Source: Myotis daubentonii (Eukaryota > Chordata > Mammalia > Chiroptera > Vespertilionidae). From it: DNA of 64,000 nucleotides. The stretch covers positions 179,121,849 to 179,185,848 of the forward strand of contig NC_081842.1 in NCBI RefSeq assembly GCF_963259705.1. Reading direction: 5' to 3'. The translations under genes and the position numbers were made by a program. Below, piece after piece: positions 21,001 through 33,510 of this stretch. Positions within the stretch are counted from its first letter, which is position 1. Every line of letters begins with the position of its first letter. The notes under the pieces were generated by a model. It made no database searches. It saw only the letters and a program-made list of their open reading frames with translations, and was not told the DNA's origin.

Positions 21001-22375
21001 ATGCAGGGCACATGGAGAAAGGATTCGGGAGATGAGGCTACAAAGGTAAGTAGGATATAGATTTTGGATACCCTAAGAGCCGGGTTAAGCAAGGTTTGCT
21101 GGGAAGTCCAGTGGTCCTGGTGGAAGGGAGCAGCATCATTCATTTTGGGGAAGAGCCCTCCAAGGGCCACAGGGGAAACTTGGTGGAGGCCATTCGGGAG
21201 GAGCTGTGTGCTGTGAGGCCCCAGGGTTAACACGGAGGGCCAGGCGCCACGACCCTGACAGTCTTTCTATTCTCTAAGAGGTGGATTCGTTTTGTGGAGG
21301 AAGATGAATACTCCACACCATAGACAATGGAGACCGAAAGGAAACGAGAAAAGGAAAGAATAGGAATGTAACAATTATTCCAGGTTGAATGGTTCAGCAT
21401 CAGCTTTTTCTCTCTCTCTCTTTTTTTGGTCTAATTATCACAGAGTTTTTCACAATTTGATGAATTTTGTAAGATATGAAAGATAATAACAAAACACTCT
21501 CTTGGCTTTTAAGCAGACTTGCGTGGCGGGGCTGGCAGCAGTGTGCGGAATTCAGCTGGGTTCGCAGGAGGGAGTGTGAGCCCATTATAATTCTTAAAAG
21601 AAAGGAGCCCACAGCAGCCTGGGTGTGACCTGCATATCATCTTCTGTTAAATGCAGACGATGTTATCAACTTTCCTTTATGTTCCAGGGCTTTTTGGAAA
21701 ATAGAATAAGATGAAGGATGTAGGACTTTGCAAATTATTAAGTGCCCACAAAACCCATCCGTTCATCCAGCAAACACTATTGAGTTTGTCTGATACCACA
21801 GGAGCAGTGGCAGGCACTTGGGAGTGCAGGCATGAATGAGACCTGGTCTCTTTCCACCGACTTTCCACAGGGTTGGGGAGCTTTGGCAAAAACACTTGCC
21901 ATGCCATAGGAGAAGTTCCACTGAATCCGTAAGAGATTACTACTAGTATTGCATTTAGGAGGGTGGGCTTGGTTGTTAATGGCTGCCACGTTAATGTCTT
22001 CCGTTTTCCTAGAAGAGAACTCAGAGAGGCAATGCCATGCAGTCCAAAGGAAGGGGTTGGGTTTTGGAGACAAAGGATGAGCTTGCAAGCTTATCCTCCG
22101 CCACCTGCCAATTATGTGCATTTGGGGAAGCCCCTTGTTTCCTCACCTGCATCACTGACATAGCCTTCATCTAACCAGAAGGTTGCTGGGTTCACTGATC
22201 AGCTAACAGATGTTAAAGTGCTTTTAAAACTGTAACATACTGCACATATGTTGTGGATCATTTATTAGGAATAATAGGAGAAATTGGCAATATTGCCTTC
22301 CACAGCCATGATAACGAATGCTGTTTAATTAAGGAGAAGGGGATGGTAATTAACATGAATAACAAGGAAATGCTA
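21001..22375. other. Non-coding stretch with worn repeats
   Basis: MIR-like text at about 22020-22170 (CTTGTTTCCTCACCTGCATC) and an old repeat near 21740-21860. No gene seen. Confidence 0.45.
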
Positions 22376-22379
22376 TGTG

Positions 22380-22540
22380 TCAAACACTGCAATAGGCTTT
22401 CGCATGATAAATCTCGTGTGATTTTTAATAACCCTTTGCAATAAGCACTCTCCCTATTTTACAGATGAGAAGACTGAGAGAAGAGATTTTCCTACATTTC
22501 CCAAGGTGTACAGGTAGCACTTAGAAGAGCTAGAAGCTGC
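22380..22540 (-). mobile_element. MIR SINE
   Basis: AACACTGCAATAGGCTTTCG, CCCTATTTTACAGATGAGAA and a TACAGGTAGCACTTAGAAG block form a reversed MIR. Confidence 0.65.
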
Positions 22541-23863
22541 CCCGGCAGTTGCCTACTGCCTGGTGTGACAATGGGCAGTTTCCTTCTTTAGGCCCCACTC
22601 CCCTTTCACACTCCCCATGGCTTTGTTTGGGAAACAGACTCACTATGATGTTTCTCTTACCTTTCTTTCGGATGAGGCACTGGTAGAATAGAGCACCTCA
22701 TTAGTCAGGTACCTGCCGAAGGACCAGTTTCTCATATAAATGGACAGGGATCCAAGATGATGAAAACCCACTTTGCAGAGTTGGGGAGTGTAGTGTGGTC
22801 CTCTGTGGGCTTGTGCAGATTTCCCTTCCTGCTCATATCCATTTCAGTGCATCACTGGGTAACATGGAAATGGGTAGAAAAGTATTGATTTTACCTTGTG
22901 GTAACCTCCTTCCCCACTCCTCATCCCAACTCTTTTCGCACCTGGAGTCATTTTCACCCTGGAGTCAACCTGTTCTTATTTCCATGCTTCTGCATATTGA
23001 TCTCTTTACTGGTATACTCTTCTGGGGCTTACATCTCTGATGGAGACCTGTTTGTCATCTAAAACCTAGCTCAAGAAGAGTTGGCTGTGTCTTTCTTTGT
23101 TTGACAGCTCCTCCAATATTCCTTCTTTTCCTGTTTAACCAGCTCTATATAAAGTGTGTTTACTTGTTTCCCTTACTAGAAGGGGCTCTCTGGGGAAAGG
23201 AGTTGTAGATTATTTTCTTCTTTATTGGCAGTCACCAGCAGATGCTTTGCATAGAGTAGGACCTGAGGACCCATTTTCTGGATGAAGGCATAAATGAGTG
23301 CATGAGCTCCTAAAGCAATGTTCTGGCCAAGTTATAGACTCCGGACAGCCACTGCTCTGATGGCCTTTGAGGCACTTTTATTTTCTTCTATGGAAATTAT
23401 CAAGAGAATTGGTACTTTTTAGTTGACTTAGAAATGATTAGCAAAAGCTTCATATTCAAGATCTGGTGGTAGTTAGCTTGGGCCTATTCAGTACGGCAAG
23501 GGAGGCCTCCCACCCCAGTTCCCCCTTTTTCTTAAGTCTACATATCTTTGTATTTTACCTGAAGGCGAATTCAATGTCTTGGAGAGTGTGAGTCCAGGAG
23601 GAAATCCCTTTGGGCAACTTGCCACATCTCATCGTGCTCCTTTTCTGTTTTAGCCTGTCATAGAGTTATTTTGGGTAAAGCACTGCTTTGGGGGGGAGAA
23701 TCTATGAATAAGGATAGGAAAGAGCTATGAAGGTGCCCTGCTCAGACAAAGGGGACACTTCCTTAACTGCTGAGTTCTTTCATTTCGCCATTGCTTTTGG
23801 GTTTTGTAGGATCTTAGCAGCTGTTACTGCAAGATCAGGGTGGGCCATTAGAGGTTTGGGGGA
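22541..23863. other. Non-coding stretch, L2-like piece
   Basis: 22960-23290 carries L2-like words (CCTAGCTCAAGAAGAGTTGG, TTGCATAGAGTAGGACCTGA). The remainder is unrecognised. Confidence 0.45.
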
Positions 23864-24207
23864 TGCTATGAGCTGAATGTTTGTGGCCCCCCCAAATTCA
23901 TCTTGAAATCTTAATCCCCAAAGGTGATGGTATTAGTAGGTGGGCTTTTGGAAGGTGCTTAAGCATTGAGAGTTTCACCCTTATGAACCAGATTAGTGCT
24001 CTTACAAAAAGCTCCAGAGAGTTCCCTAGGCCCTCCCACCACGTGAGGACACAGTGAGGAGTCCGAGACCCTAAAAAGAACCCTCACCCAACCATACTTG
24101 CACCTGATCTTGAACTTCCATCCTCCAAACAGTGAGAAACGAATTTGTTGTTTATAAACTATCCAGTCTGAGGCATGTTGTAATAGCAGCCAAAATGTAC
24201 TAAGACA
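23864..24207 (+). mobile_element. MLT1A-type solo LTR (MaLR)
   Basis: The 344-bp LTR begins TGCTATGAGCTGAATGTTTG and ends ATGTACTAAGACA. AAATCTTAATCCCCAAAGGTG and GATTAGTGCTCTTACAAAAAG are MLT1 hallmarks. Flanks GGGGA and GGGGT are a near 5-bp duplication. This is an ancient non-autonomous retrovirus-like LTR and no internal part is present. Confidence 0.8.
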
Positions 24208-24254
24208 GGGGTTGGAGTGTGTGTGTGTGGGGGACATGGTAGTGTGAGGGCAGG

Positions 24255-24480
24255 CATAGTAAAAACTTCATGGGCCCTAGAGCCAGGTGTTCCTGGATTG
24301 AAATCTTGGCTCTGAACATCCTGGTCATTAAGCGTGGGTAAGTTTGTTAATCTCTCCGAGGTTCTTTTTCTTCATCTGTAAAACAAGGACACCACCACTT
24401 ATTCTGCAGCAACCCCTAAGACTGAGAGGTGGCGCAATTCTAATACCTGTTTCCTAGAAAGCCTTCAATGGATGAAGCTA
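24255..24480 (+). mobile_element. MIR SINE
   Basis: TAGAGCCAGGTGTTCCTGGA, TGAAATCTTGGCTCTG and CTTCATCTGTAAAACAAGGA are in MIR order. Confidence 0.7.
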
Positions 24481-25370
24481 CTTGGTCACTGTCTCTCTCC
24501 CATGTAGTGTTGAGCAATCATAAAACTTTGCCCTGAAGAGTATTTAACATTGCTCTGTGGCAGAAAGCATCTCCAGTGAACAGCTGACTTAGGAATTGCG
24601 CTATTTTGATTATCCTTTATGTTAGCTGCCTTGACTTCCAAATGAAAGCGTGGCATTTCACGGTTAAAGTCCTATTTATCAGCAAAGGCCTGCAAAATAA
24701 TAGTGGGGGTGGGGTGAGCAGGGGAGCAGGGACGTAGGCTTTGTGGTGACTCTCTCTTTGGTACAAATCACCTCCTGCCTTGTTGCAGGGTGTATGCGCA
24801 GATGCACAGCTGTTAGGTTCAACACTGTATTGTTAACTTCAGGTTCTGTGGGTGCTGTTTTGCCCTGAGCTATGTCAGGTTGATGGTTCAGGGCATGAGT
24901 ATGATTCTTGTCAAATTTGGGATCCGGATCCCTGTGTGAACCCACGTTAGCATTCAGAAAATGTATCGAGAGCAGCTGCTGTCAGGGCGACTCTCACCCA
25001 GAGTAGACAGTTGATGGCTTCCTTCCTGCTCTGTGACTCTGCTAAACCGTCTTAAAAATAGCACCCTCCCCATTCACGGGAGACAGAGGGGAATAAGCCT
25101 TTCTTCTCTCTATGGATAGTAGCCCTCATCTCCCCTGGCCATGATTATGTGATGAGGACCAGCGACTGTGTTCTTCCTCTTCCTAGAAGCCAGTCACTGT
25201 TAAAATCTCTTATTCATATCCATTTCATAAGCTTGTAAGTAGGAGCTTACCATCTGCTGACCAGAGAGAGACAGAAAGTAAATAAGTAGACAAACAGACA
25301 GGATGCTTTTAGTTAGTGAGAAGTGTTGGGCAGAAAATGAAAGAGGCGATGTAATGGGGAGGGATGGCGT
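24481..25370. other. Non-coding stretch, nothing recognised
   Basis: No confident repeat and no gene. Confidence 0.5.
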
Positions 25371-25374
25371 GGGG

Positions 25375-25760
25375 GCTGCTGCTCTCATAGGTGATCAGGG
25401 AAGAACTGTTTGTGGAAGGGACATTTGAGCCGAGACCTAAATGACAAGGAGAAGCAGCCCCATGAAGAAGTGGGAGGAGGAGTGTCCCAGGCAGTGGACT
25501 ATCTGTCACCCTGAGACAGGAGAGAATGGGGTCCGTGCGATGATCCAAAGGAAGGTATCTGGTCTAAGTGTCAAGCACAGGGGAGAAGGAGGTAGTCAGA
25601 GAGGCAGGGAGAGGCCAGACCATGTAGGACCTTAGAGCCATGACAAAGAGTTCAAAATGTATTCTAAGGGAGCGGGGACCATTGGCAAGTTTACACAGGG
25701 GAATAGTATCACTTGATGTATGTTTTGAAAAGATCATTCTGGCTGCCAACTGGAGAATAC
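25375..25760 (+). repeat. Old mammal-wide interspersed repeat
   Basis: GACATTTGAGCCGAGACCTA, GACCATGTAGGACCTTAGAG and AAAGATCATTCTGGCTGCC recur widely in mammalian DNA. Related text is at 43010 and 52520. I cannot name the family with certainty. Confidence 0.6.
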
Positions 25761-26089
25761 CCTACAGGGGTGAGAGAGTGAAAAAGGAGACCAGGTAGGA
25801 GATGGGCAGTGGTCTCAGTGCTAGGCAATTGTCCATTGGACTAGGGCATGCATAACTAGTGATGGTGATGGGGGGCTGCAGAGGGTAGGTCAGACTGCTG
25901 ACAAGTTTGGCCCTGAAATCAGGAGTCTAGGTGAGGCCATTTCATTGATATGATAACTCCTAATACTTTCCCTGGCTTTCTGAACTTTGAACTCTATTTG
26001 TCATTGGAAGCAAAAACAATAGTGACTTTGCATTCTTCAGCGGTTAGGTCTTTGCTTTTTTGTCTCCGGCTATAATGATTCTTGATTCT
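25761..26089. other. Non-coding stretch, nothing recognised
   Basis: No gene or firm repeat. The start may be the tail of the preceding repeat. Confidence 0.45.
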
Positions 26090-26330
26090 TAAAGATCATG
26101 GGCTGCAGAGTGAGATAGACCTGGCTTGGAATCTTTGTTCCAACACTTACTGGATGGTTGACTGGGTAGCTTTTTAATTTAATATTTCTAATCCTCAGTT
26201 TCCTCAGCTGCAAATTGGACTTAATAATAAATCCTGCTTTTTGCAGGCTTATGCTAAAGCATGCAGTGAAATAGTACTTGTGGAAATATCTAGCACATAG
26301 TAGGCTTTCAATTAAAATTATTTGGCCTTG
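26090..26330 (+). mobile_element. MIR SINE
   Basis: ATGGGCTGCAGAGTGAGATA, TAATCCTCAGTTTCCTCAGC and ATCTAGCACATAGTAGGC give a nearly complete MIR. Confidence 0.8.
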
Positions 26331-26399
26331 ACTCTGAATCATCTTCAAACCTCTACCTTCCTAGAGAGGGATCGGAGGCCAGATGTTTCTGCTTAAACC

Positions 26400-26560
26400 C
26401 CACCCTATGTTAACATTGCATTAGGAAGCAGTAGGTAACTTGGCTATTTCCCTCCTTGCAAAAACACTGAGTGACTTTGGATAAGCCCCTATCCTTCTGG
26501 GCCTCAATTCCTCATCTGTAAAATGAGTAAACTGGGCTGGACAGTAGATAGTGTAATTAT
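26400..26560 (+). mobile_element. MIR SINE fragment
   Basis: GAGTGACTTTGGATAAGCCC and CTCAATTCCTCATCTGTAAA are core MIR words. Confidence 0.7.
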
Positions 26561-26589
26561 AGTAGATAGTGACATGACTTCATTTGCTG

Positions 26590-26800
26590 CCAACATTAAT
26601 TCTAACAGCAACCATCATCCAGTATGGAACACCCACTGGGGGGCCAGACAATGTGCTCTGTGCTATATGCCTTACATACGTGTCATATATTACCTTTAGG
26701 ACAGTCCTGTAAAGGGGGTACTATCATTGTTCCCATTTTACTGACGAGAAACTGAGGCAGAGAAGTGAAAGCATCAAATCTTGCTAACAATAGTACCCAG
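26590..26800 (-). mobile_element. MIR SINE
   Basis: Reverse MIR: ATATGCCTTACATACGTGTC, CCCATTTTACTGACGAGAAA, then CTGAGGCAGAGAAG. Confidence 0.7.
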
Positions 26801-27475
26801 ACTCTGTGCAATTCCATTCGACAAAACTCTTTTTGGAGTTTCCAATGTGCCAGGCACTGTGTAGGCTGTACAACTGCAGGCAGGGACCTGGTCCTCAAAA
26901 AGCCCACGATTCGGAAGCCAGGGGAGCCTCACGAAGTCTGGTTGTCCTTGCATTCTCCCGCAGGAGGACACGTCTGCTGTGAAGAGGGGGTCTGCAGTGG
27001 CATTTCTTGGCATATGAGGCTGGTTTGGGCTGCTTCTATCCTGCAGTACAATGTGGCCTTTCTGAATTGAGCAAGTACAAAAGGTCTCCCTCTCCTGTCT
27101 GCATTCCCATGCTCCACTCCGCGCTCCGGCCCCCTCGCTGACTATTGCTTTGTTTCTGTTTCTGCTCTTCCTCAGTAGCACTTATTTCTCATTCTTCACA
27201 ATTTTTTCTCCTTTTCTCCCCTGCATTAACCACAGAAGGAAAGTTCAGCTAGACACGAGGAGCTCTGCCTGCAGAGGGGGCATGCTGCCACAGCCATAGG
27301 GGCCTTTGTTTTGCTTGGGCCTATTTGTCAGGAGGTTGCAGGGGTGTCTCTGAACTGGGAACTGGGGCCTTTGGGTTCTCAGCTCAGGCTCTGCTCTTTC
27401 TTGCTGGGTGACCCTGAGCTTATCACCTACCCAAGCGGAACCTGAGTGTCTTTCCTAGACGATGCTGCTCTGAGA
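26801..27475. other. Non-coding stretch, nothing recognised
   Basis: Open frames occur on both strands, including 135 codons on minus (26774-27181), but they overlap the MIR and show no domain. Confidence 0.5.
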
Positions 27476-27479
27476 GTGC

Positions 27480-27670
27480 TTGGGGTTACCTCTTCGATTC
27501 ACGATTCACCAACTGCGTGACCTAGTCAAATCACTTAGCCTCTGGCTTTGTTTACATAAAATGAGGACGTCCATGAGGACTGTTAGGAAGATTAAGTTAC
27601 ATAATCCCTGTTAGGTGCTTGGCACAACGCCTGGTATATAGTAAGCTCTGTATAAATATCAGCTATTAGT
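27480..27670 (+). mobile_element. MIR SINE
   Basis: CCAACTGCGTGACCTAGTCA, ACATAAAATGAGGACGTCC and CCTGGTATATAGTAAGCTCT are in MIR order. Confidence 0.75.
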
Positions 27671-28468
27671 AATGACCATGCTGTTTAACTGCCTTAATGG
27701 ATGTAAAAGCACTATACGAATGTTAGTTTCTATTTTGGTGATGATTGCCATTTTGAAATAAGAGAGAAAGGACTTTTGATAATCTTTACTTGCCAAGTCA
27801 GTTTTTTAAAAAATTAGTTTTATATTTATCTCCCTCAATAACTTGCTATTAATATTATATGAACTCCTTCTAGGGCATTATTGTTCCAGAATCTGGGGCA
27901 GCAAAGGCCATCCTGTGCCTTTCTATATGCAGAAATGGGAAATCAGGAAAAAGGGTGTGTAATTTCATTTTACCCTTTGCTTCTCGCATTGAACTTGGTC
28001 CTTCACATCTAAATGAACTGAGTGGCTGAGCTTTGAATTCTTTCACCAATGGCTCTAGCAAGCCAGTGTACATTGTGATGAAAATGAACCGACCCTCCTT
28101 AGAAGAGTAGAATGCAACTCAGTGGAAGGAAGAAATTAAATAGGAAAAAAAGCAGTAAGGAGAAAATACTCTGGCAAGATGTCATTCTGTTTGTCATTAA
28201 AATCTGGTGACATGAAAAAAATACATACATGAATATACAGCACTATCGGGGGAAACCTGCAGTAGAACGGCTCTGGTCACAGGGCTGTAATGTTTTGTGT
28301 TGGACCTAGGAGTCTTTCTTGAGAAAGGTAAAAGTGAAACGCTTTGAATGCTGAAATTGGAGGAAAATAATAATAGCTTTCAGGACAGCTGTGTTATTTC
28401 ATGCTCTTCTTCTAGGAGGTTTTTGTGTTCTCAGGAAGAGGATTTTGACCTGCTCTGTATTGGATCCA
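27671..28468. other. Non-coding stretch, nothing recognised
   Basis: AT-rich, no gene or firm repeat. Confidence 0.5.
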
Positions 28469-28678
28469 TCCTATATAATAAAAGCGTAGTATGCAAATTG
28501 TCCCCTAGACTGGGAGTTGTCTGGGAGTTTGACCAAGGGGTGGGGCTGGCCAGGGGAAGGGATGGAGGTCCCTGCCAGTGGCAGCAGGCAGCCAGGGGAA
28601 GGGAGGGAGGCACTGACAGGCAGCCAGCAGCCACTAGGGACCCTACCAGTGCACAAATTTCATGCACTAGGGCTCTTG
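28469..28678 (+). mobile_element. HeliBat Helitron, 210-bp non-autonomous
   Basis: The 5' end is TCCTATATAATAAAAGCGTA, with host A before it. The 3' hairpin AGTGCA..TGCACT is at 28648-28668. The end reads CTTG rather than CTAG, followed by T. The interior is short and GC-rich with GGCAGCAGGCAGCCAGGGG-like repeats. Non-coding. Confidence 0.88.
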
Positions 28679-29130
28679 TAGAATAATAAGCACAGTTATT
28701 GCCTGCCTCCTGTGCCCAGAACACAGTAGCCTCTGTCCTTAAGTCTGTGAATCAGCTCTGACACAAGCAGAAGTCTCAGAACTGTCCAGCCAAATACCAG
28801 CCTTCATAATGAAGAACTCCTGACCTTGAACATCCCAAGGATGTCTCAGAAACAAAGCAGTTATCCACTGAGGCTGAGTGAGCACCTGCTGTTCTCTGGT
28901 TTAAGATGCACTAGAGGGGCAGAGAGATGACCAGCTGTATATTCAGCTCATCTCTGTTCTTGAGAGAATCCTTCCTTATGTATCCTCTTCTCCACTATAG
29001 ATTGTAATAAGCATGTCAGGGGCTGTATCATTAAACAAATTCCATTCAACAGAGCATTTATTGAGGGCCTATTGTGTATGGGGTGGCAGGGACTCTACCA
29101 GGTGCTATAGTTTCCTGTTCCTCCCAGGGA
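28679..29130. other. Non-coding stretch, nothing recognised
   Basis: No gene or firm repeat. Confidence 0.5.
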
Positions 29131-29320
29131 AGCAGTGGTTCTCACACTTTAGCATGCTTTAGAATCTCCTGGAGGGCTTGTTATAGCTCAGGTCGCTGGT
29201 TCAGATTCACTAGGTCTGGTGGGCATTGGTGTGAGAAGGGAGATGGCAATCATTTCCATTTCCAATGAGCTCCCAGGTGGTTCCAATGCTGCAGGTCCAG
29301 GATCACGTTGATAACCACTA
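29131..29320 (-). mobile_element. MER5-type hAT-Charlie MITE
   Basis: It begins CAGTGGTTCTCACACTTTAG and ends near GTTGATAACCACTA. AGAATCTCCTGGAGGGCTTG and CAGATTCACTAGGTCTGG are MER5 words in reverse orientation. Confidence 0.75.
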
Positions 29321-30390
29321 TCATAAAGAACTCCTGGTGCTTCTCAAGGGAAGAAGTTCAGACGGTGGGTTCTTATAAAAATCAGACTATGAAGATAGAG
29401 GCATAAAGAAAAGGCTCCAGCTGAGAGAGAAGAAAGCAATTTATGCACAGTGGGCCATCAGGAAGGGTGCAGAGAGGTGGGGGCATGAGCAGGACTCAGG
29501 CAAGTGATAAAAGGTGCAGAAGGAAGTTTCTCTGAAAGAGCAGGTTAGGAGGACAAAAAAAGATGCTATAAAATTTCCTGCTCTTCCTTTTCTTCCCTGA
29601 CCCAGGGGAATGAAAGGCAGCAAAGGGTTAGATCCAAGGAAATCTCTCCCTTTGACTTTAAAAGTTCCAATTTCTGCTCTCATGTGGGCCAGGAATGAGA
29701 CTGCAATTTTAATGGCGGTGCCCATCTTGCCCAGATCAAGGATGAAGAAACTCTATTTCCTGCAGAAATAAAAACATCATCACTCAGTGCCCTCAGGGAA
29801 CCTCAAAGGAATTAAAAATGGAATTAACAGTTCATCTGGAAACCTTCTTTTTAAAAATCATATGCTTAGCTCACTGTTCCATGAAAACTATTTCTGAAAC
29901 ACCAGCTTAATGCTCCTGGCATCATATTCCTGATTCCCACCCCCCTACCACCCCCCCGTCTGACTGCAGGGCAAAGGACAGTTAATGGCAGGGGATAAAT
30001 GAGGTGTGGCTGCAGCTTGGCAGGAGAGATGAAGAGGGCAAGGGCATGACCCCTGCCCCGCTATGGACAAGCCAACTTGTGAAGGGGGTGTCCATGACCA
30101 CCTCCTTCAGGGGATGGGGCCGACAGAAGAGGCTCCTGAAGGAATGGCTATAACTTTGGCTCGTGAAGGTTGGTTAAGATTTAGACAGGCAGAGAGGGGA
30201 GAGAAACCAAGGTGAGCAATGATATGGTGGTTGACAAAGGCCAGGCCCATGTTGAGAACTGAGAGGAGGTACGTTTAACAAGAATTGTGTAAAATTAAAT
30301 AGCAAAGTCTATAGGGGAAAGAAAGTGGAACATACTTTCTCTAGTTCAAAAGAATTCCTTGTAATTCTTTGAATGTGACATGTTATATAT
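29321..30390. other. Non-coding stretch, nothing recognised
   Basis: No gene or confident repeat. Confidence 0.5.
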
Positions 30391-30394
30391 ATCC

Positions 30395-30600
30395 CGCCTC
30401 TGAGCCTTTGCGCAAGCTGTTCCCTCTTCCTAGCATTCCCTTCCATACGTTCCAGCAACCCTCTGCTAGGCTCCTATTGTGCCTTATATTTCCTTCTAGC
30501 ATAGTATTTAACATTGGAATGATCTGTTTACTTATCTCTTTTGCTAATCACTTTTCCATACACTCAATCAATCGTTTATTCATTCATTTAACAAATACAT
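30395..30600 (+). mobile_element. L2 LINE fragment
   Basis: GCCTCTGAGCCTTTGCGCAA, CTGTTCCCTCTTCCTAGC and TTCATTCATTTAACAAATAC fit L2 3' text. Confidence 0.6.
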
Positions 30601-31399
30601 ACCGAGGGCTTGACTGTATGCCAGAAATTCTGCTAGACCTTAGGAATATGAGACAAACTAAAGTGTCCTCCTTCATAGACTCATAGGCTAGTTGGGGGAG
30701 ATAGGCAGCAAACAGGGAAATACTAAAATGGGTATATCATTAACATTTTTCCAGTGCTCCTGTAAACTCTTCAGGGGGAGCAGTGGAGAAACCAGGTCAT
30801 AGGGAAGAGCATGAGCAAAGGGAACTAGTTTCACGTGGTCCATGGTGCCTTCCTATCTTCATGCTTTTAAGGATTATCTCATCCTTTTCACTGTTGTGAT
30901 GCTGTTCAGATTATGGAGGGAGACAAAAGCTGCAAACATCAGTCTTTTGCAAGCACATTGATACTTGATCTCATAGCATTGCCTTTTGCAAGCTCTCCTA
31001 AGCTTTGATGCCAATGCTAAGCTTAGAGTTGTTTCACCTGATTCCATCGGAGGACACTTGGGAAAGCTAGAGAGTGTAATTCTTCTATCTACCCTGATGT
31101 GGCATCTTAACCAAACAATGAGGAATTTGCCTCAATAGAGAAAGGCCTGGGAGGAGAGAGGGATGGGGCTGCCCATTGTTAAATATTGAAAAAAAAATCA
31201 CTACACTTGTGGATTTATGATAAAGAGTGATGGTGGTTATGTGGGTGAGCCTAACCTTTCAAATGTAAAGAAAAAATGCCATTACAAAGGGAGTCTCTAT
31301 TTAAGGGGACCCGGATACCCAAAGATCATTGAGAAAAAGGGAGGTGTTAAACGGAGCACCATTATAGGAATTAGCGGATCTTACTTAATGATATAGTTT
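30601..31399. other. Non-coding stretch, nothing recognised
   Basis: No gene or confident repeat. Confidence 0.5.
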
Positions 31400-31600
31400 C
31401 CATTTATTGAACATTTATGATGTACTGGCTACTTTATATGTATTAGCTCATAGGAGTCCCATAACATCCCTATAAAGTAGTGTTATCACCATTTTATAGA
31501 TAAATGTGAATACAATTAAGTCACTTCCCCAGGGTCTCACTTCTAGGAAGTGGTCTGGCCAGGGTCAGATCAGATTAAACCTGATAGTAAAGCTCAGGCT
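31400..31600 (-). mobile_element. MIR SINE
   Basis: Reversed MIR: TTATTGAACATTTATGATGT, ACCATTTTATAGATAAATG and GGTCTCACTTCTAGGAAGTG. Confidence 0.7.
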
Positions 31601-31999
31601 TTTCACAGACTTCTTATCATAGCTTAGTACCATGTTCAGAAAATGTGATGTAATGACAGAACAAATAACATATTTTCACAAAGTGATGTGCAGAAGAATG
31701 GAGAAGTTTACATATTCTGGCCTTTCTACCCAGAAAATGGAATAACGTGGAGGCTGTCAGATCTATAATGACTGATTTTTACTGAGGGAAAATAACCTAA
31801 AATTATTGACACTGTTGGTAGAATTCAAAGGAAGGCAAATGTATCCCTATAGAGAAATTCCTGCACAAGCACAAGTAACCATTCTTTCATCTATCCCCCC
31901 CACCCATTTATCCAATCTTCCATTCATTCACCCTCCTATTCATCCATCCATCCATCCACACACCCACCCATCTATCCAGACTCTTTAGCATCTTTACAT
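31601..31999. other. Non-coding stretch with (CATC)n
   Basis: A CATC/CACC tetranucleotide patch lies at about 31895-31975. Otherwise nothing recognised. Confidence 0.6.
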
Positions 32000-32370
32000 T
32001 CCATCTTCCTTTTTCTTTGGCATCATCATCACCCTGGTCACATTCTCGTTCCTTCTTTTCTAAAGGTGTCTCTTAAAGTGTCTTCATCTTGCAAGCTTTC
32101 ATCCTTTACACCACCAGATTGAACATCTTGAAAGCATGGATTTTACTGTATTGCCTTCCTGCTCAAAAACCTTCAATGGCTCCCCATTGATCCTAGGGTC
32201 AAGATCATGCATCCCAACATGACCCCAGCCTACTTCTTCCCAGCTCACTGATCCATCACCACAGCCCACTTATAGTTTCCTGAACTCGGCTTATGTTTTT
32301 CTATTTCTATGCCTTTGCTTAAGCTATTTCTCTTCCTAGGGATTCCCTGTTAGGTCCTCTTTACCTTCAG
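32000..32370 (+). mobile_element. L2 LINE 3' fragment
   Basis: ACCTTCAATGGCTCCCCATT, TAGGGTCAAGATCATGCATC and TGCCTTTGCTTAAGCTATTT are L2 hallmarks in order. Confidence 0.8.
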
Positions 32371-32495
32371 ATTTCTACCTTTTCTGGTTGAAATTCTATT
32401 CTGTGAATCTCTCTGAACCCCATCACAAGGAGATATTCTTTCTTCCTTTGCAGCCCAAACTGTTTGGGGAGATAGCTTAGTCTAGTATGAGCTTT

Positions 32496-32709
32496 TCTTA
32501 ATTTTATTTTTATTGTTTTCAGAGAGGAAGGAAGGGAGGGGGGGAGAGAGAAAAAAACATCAATGATGAGAGAATCATTGATCATCTGCCTCCCGCACAC
32601 CCCACACTGGGGATCGAGCCCGCAACCTGGACATGTGCCCTGACCAGGAATCAAACCATGACCATCTGGTTCATAGGTCAACACTCAACACTGAACTACA
32701 CCAGCCAGG
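32496..32709 (-). mobile_element. Ves SINE
   Basis: Minus-strand Ves, with the tRNA-like head at the right (complement of CACCAGCCAGGC at 32700-32709) and the tail at the left (TTTTTATTGTTTTCAGAGAG). The 14-bp target duplication CTAGTATGAGCTTT is perfect (32482-32495 and 32710-32723). The B box is degraded, so polymerase III activity is unlikely. Confidence 0.92.
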
Positions 32710-32723
32710 CTAGTATGAGCTTT

Positions 32724-32935
32724 GAAGTCTAAGAGTCCTGGGTGAAAATCTTGGCCTTGCTACTTAATACCTATGTGATGATGGCATAGTTCCATATCTG
32801 TTTGAACTCAGTTTCTTCACCCATAAAATGCAGGTGGGGGAGATATTAACATTTACCACATAAACTTATTGTGGGCATTAAAGGAAAACATATGAAAATG
32901 CATAGTTAGTGCTCAACAAATATTTGTTTATATAA
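32724..32935 (+). mobile_element. MIR SINE
   Basis: GAGTCCTGGGTGAAAATCTT, CTCAGTTTCTTCACCCATAA and TGCTCAACAAATATTTG. It directly abuts the right target duplication of the Ves SINE, which landed at its edge. Confidence 0.75.
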
Positions 32936-33397
32936 ATATATATATATATTTCAGACCCAAATTTTGCCAATGTTCACTATTATATTTTTAGATGAAATTT
33001 AATATTAGTTTTATGAGAAAAATAGGTTTTTTTAGGCCCATTATAGGCTAGAGCTGCAGGTCTTGACCAACTTGTAAATGTCAGACCATAACTTTTCCAC
33101 AATCTCTGGTTCAGATGCATACATGTGCCTCTGGAGGCACTTCATGCTGAAAATGATAGCAAGTCCAAGACCTGTAGAACCTTCCTCTCTCCTGGTGCAC
33201 TGTTCTTTGTTTGTGACACTTGGATATGAAGCATGCTACCATGAAGTAAAACTAGTCCACATTTACTCTTATATTGTGTCTAGAGATAGAAACATGATGG
33301 TGGAACAGGCAGGAAGCTTGGAGTTATTTGGCATCTGGTTTAGGATCTGGCTTAGAGCAGGTACTACGCTAAGGTTGGCTATAAGAAAGGATAAATA
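32936..33397. other. Non-coding stretch, nothing recognised
   Basis: AT-rich start, no gene seen. Confidence 0.5.
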
Positions 33398-33510
33398 AAT
33401 GGGTAGATGGGTGGGGGATGGATGGGTGTATGGGTGGGTAGATGGATGGATGGATGGGTGAATAGATAGATAGAGGGTGGATGCATAAATGGATAGTGGA
33501 TGGATGATGG
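33398..33510 (+). repeat. (TGGA)n-like imperfect microsatellite
   Basis: GGGTAGATGGGTGGG/GGATGGATGGATGGG-type units run over about 110 bp with many interruptions. Confidence 0.85.

Noticed and set aside
26774..27181. 135-codon minus-strand frame
   Set aside because: Its C-terminal part runs into a MIR and no motif is visible.
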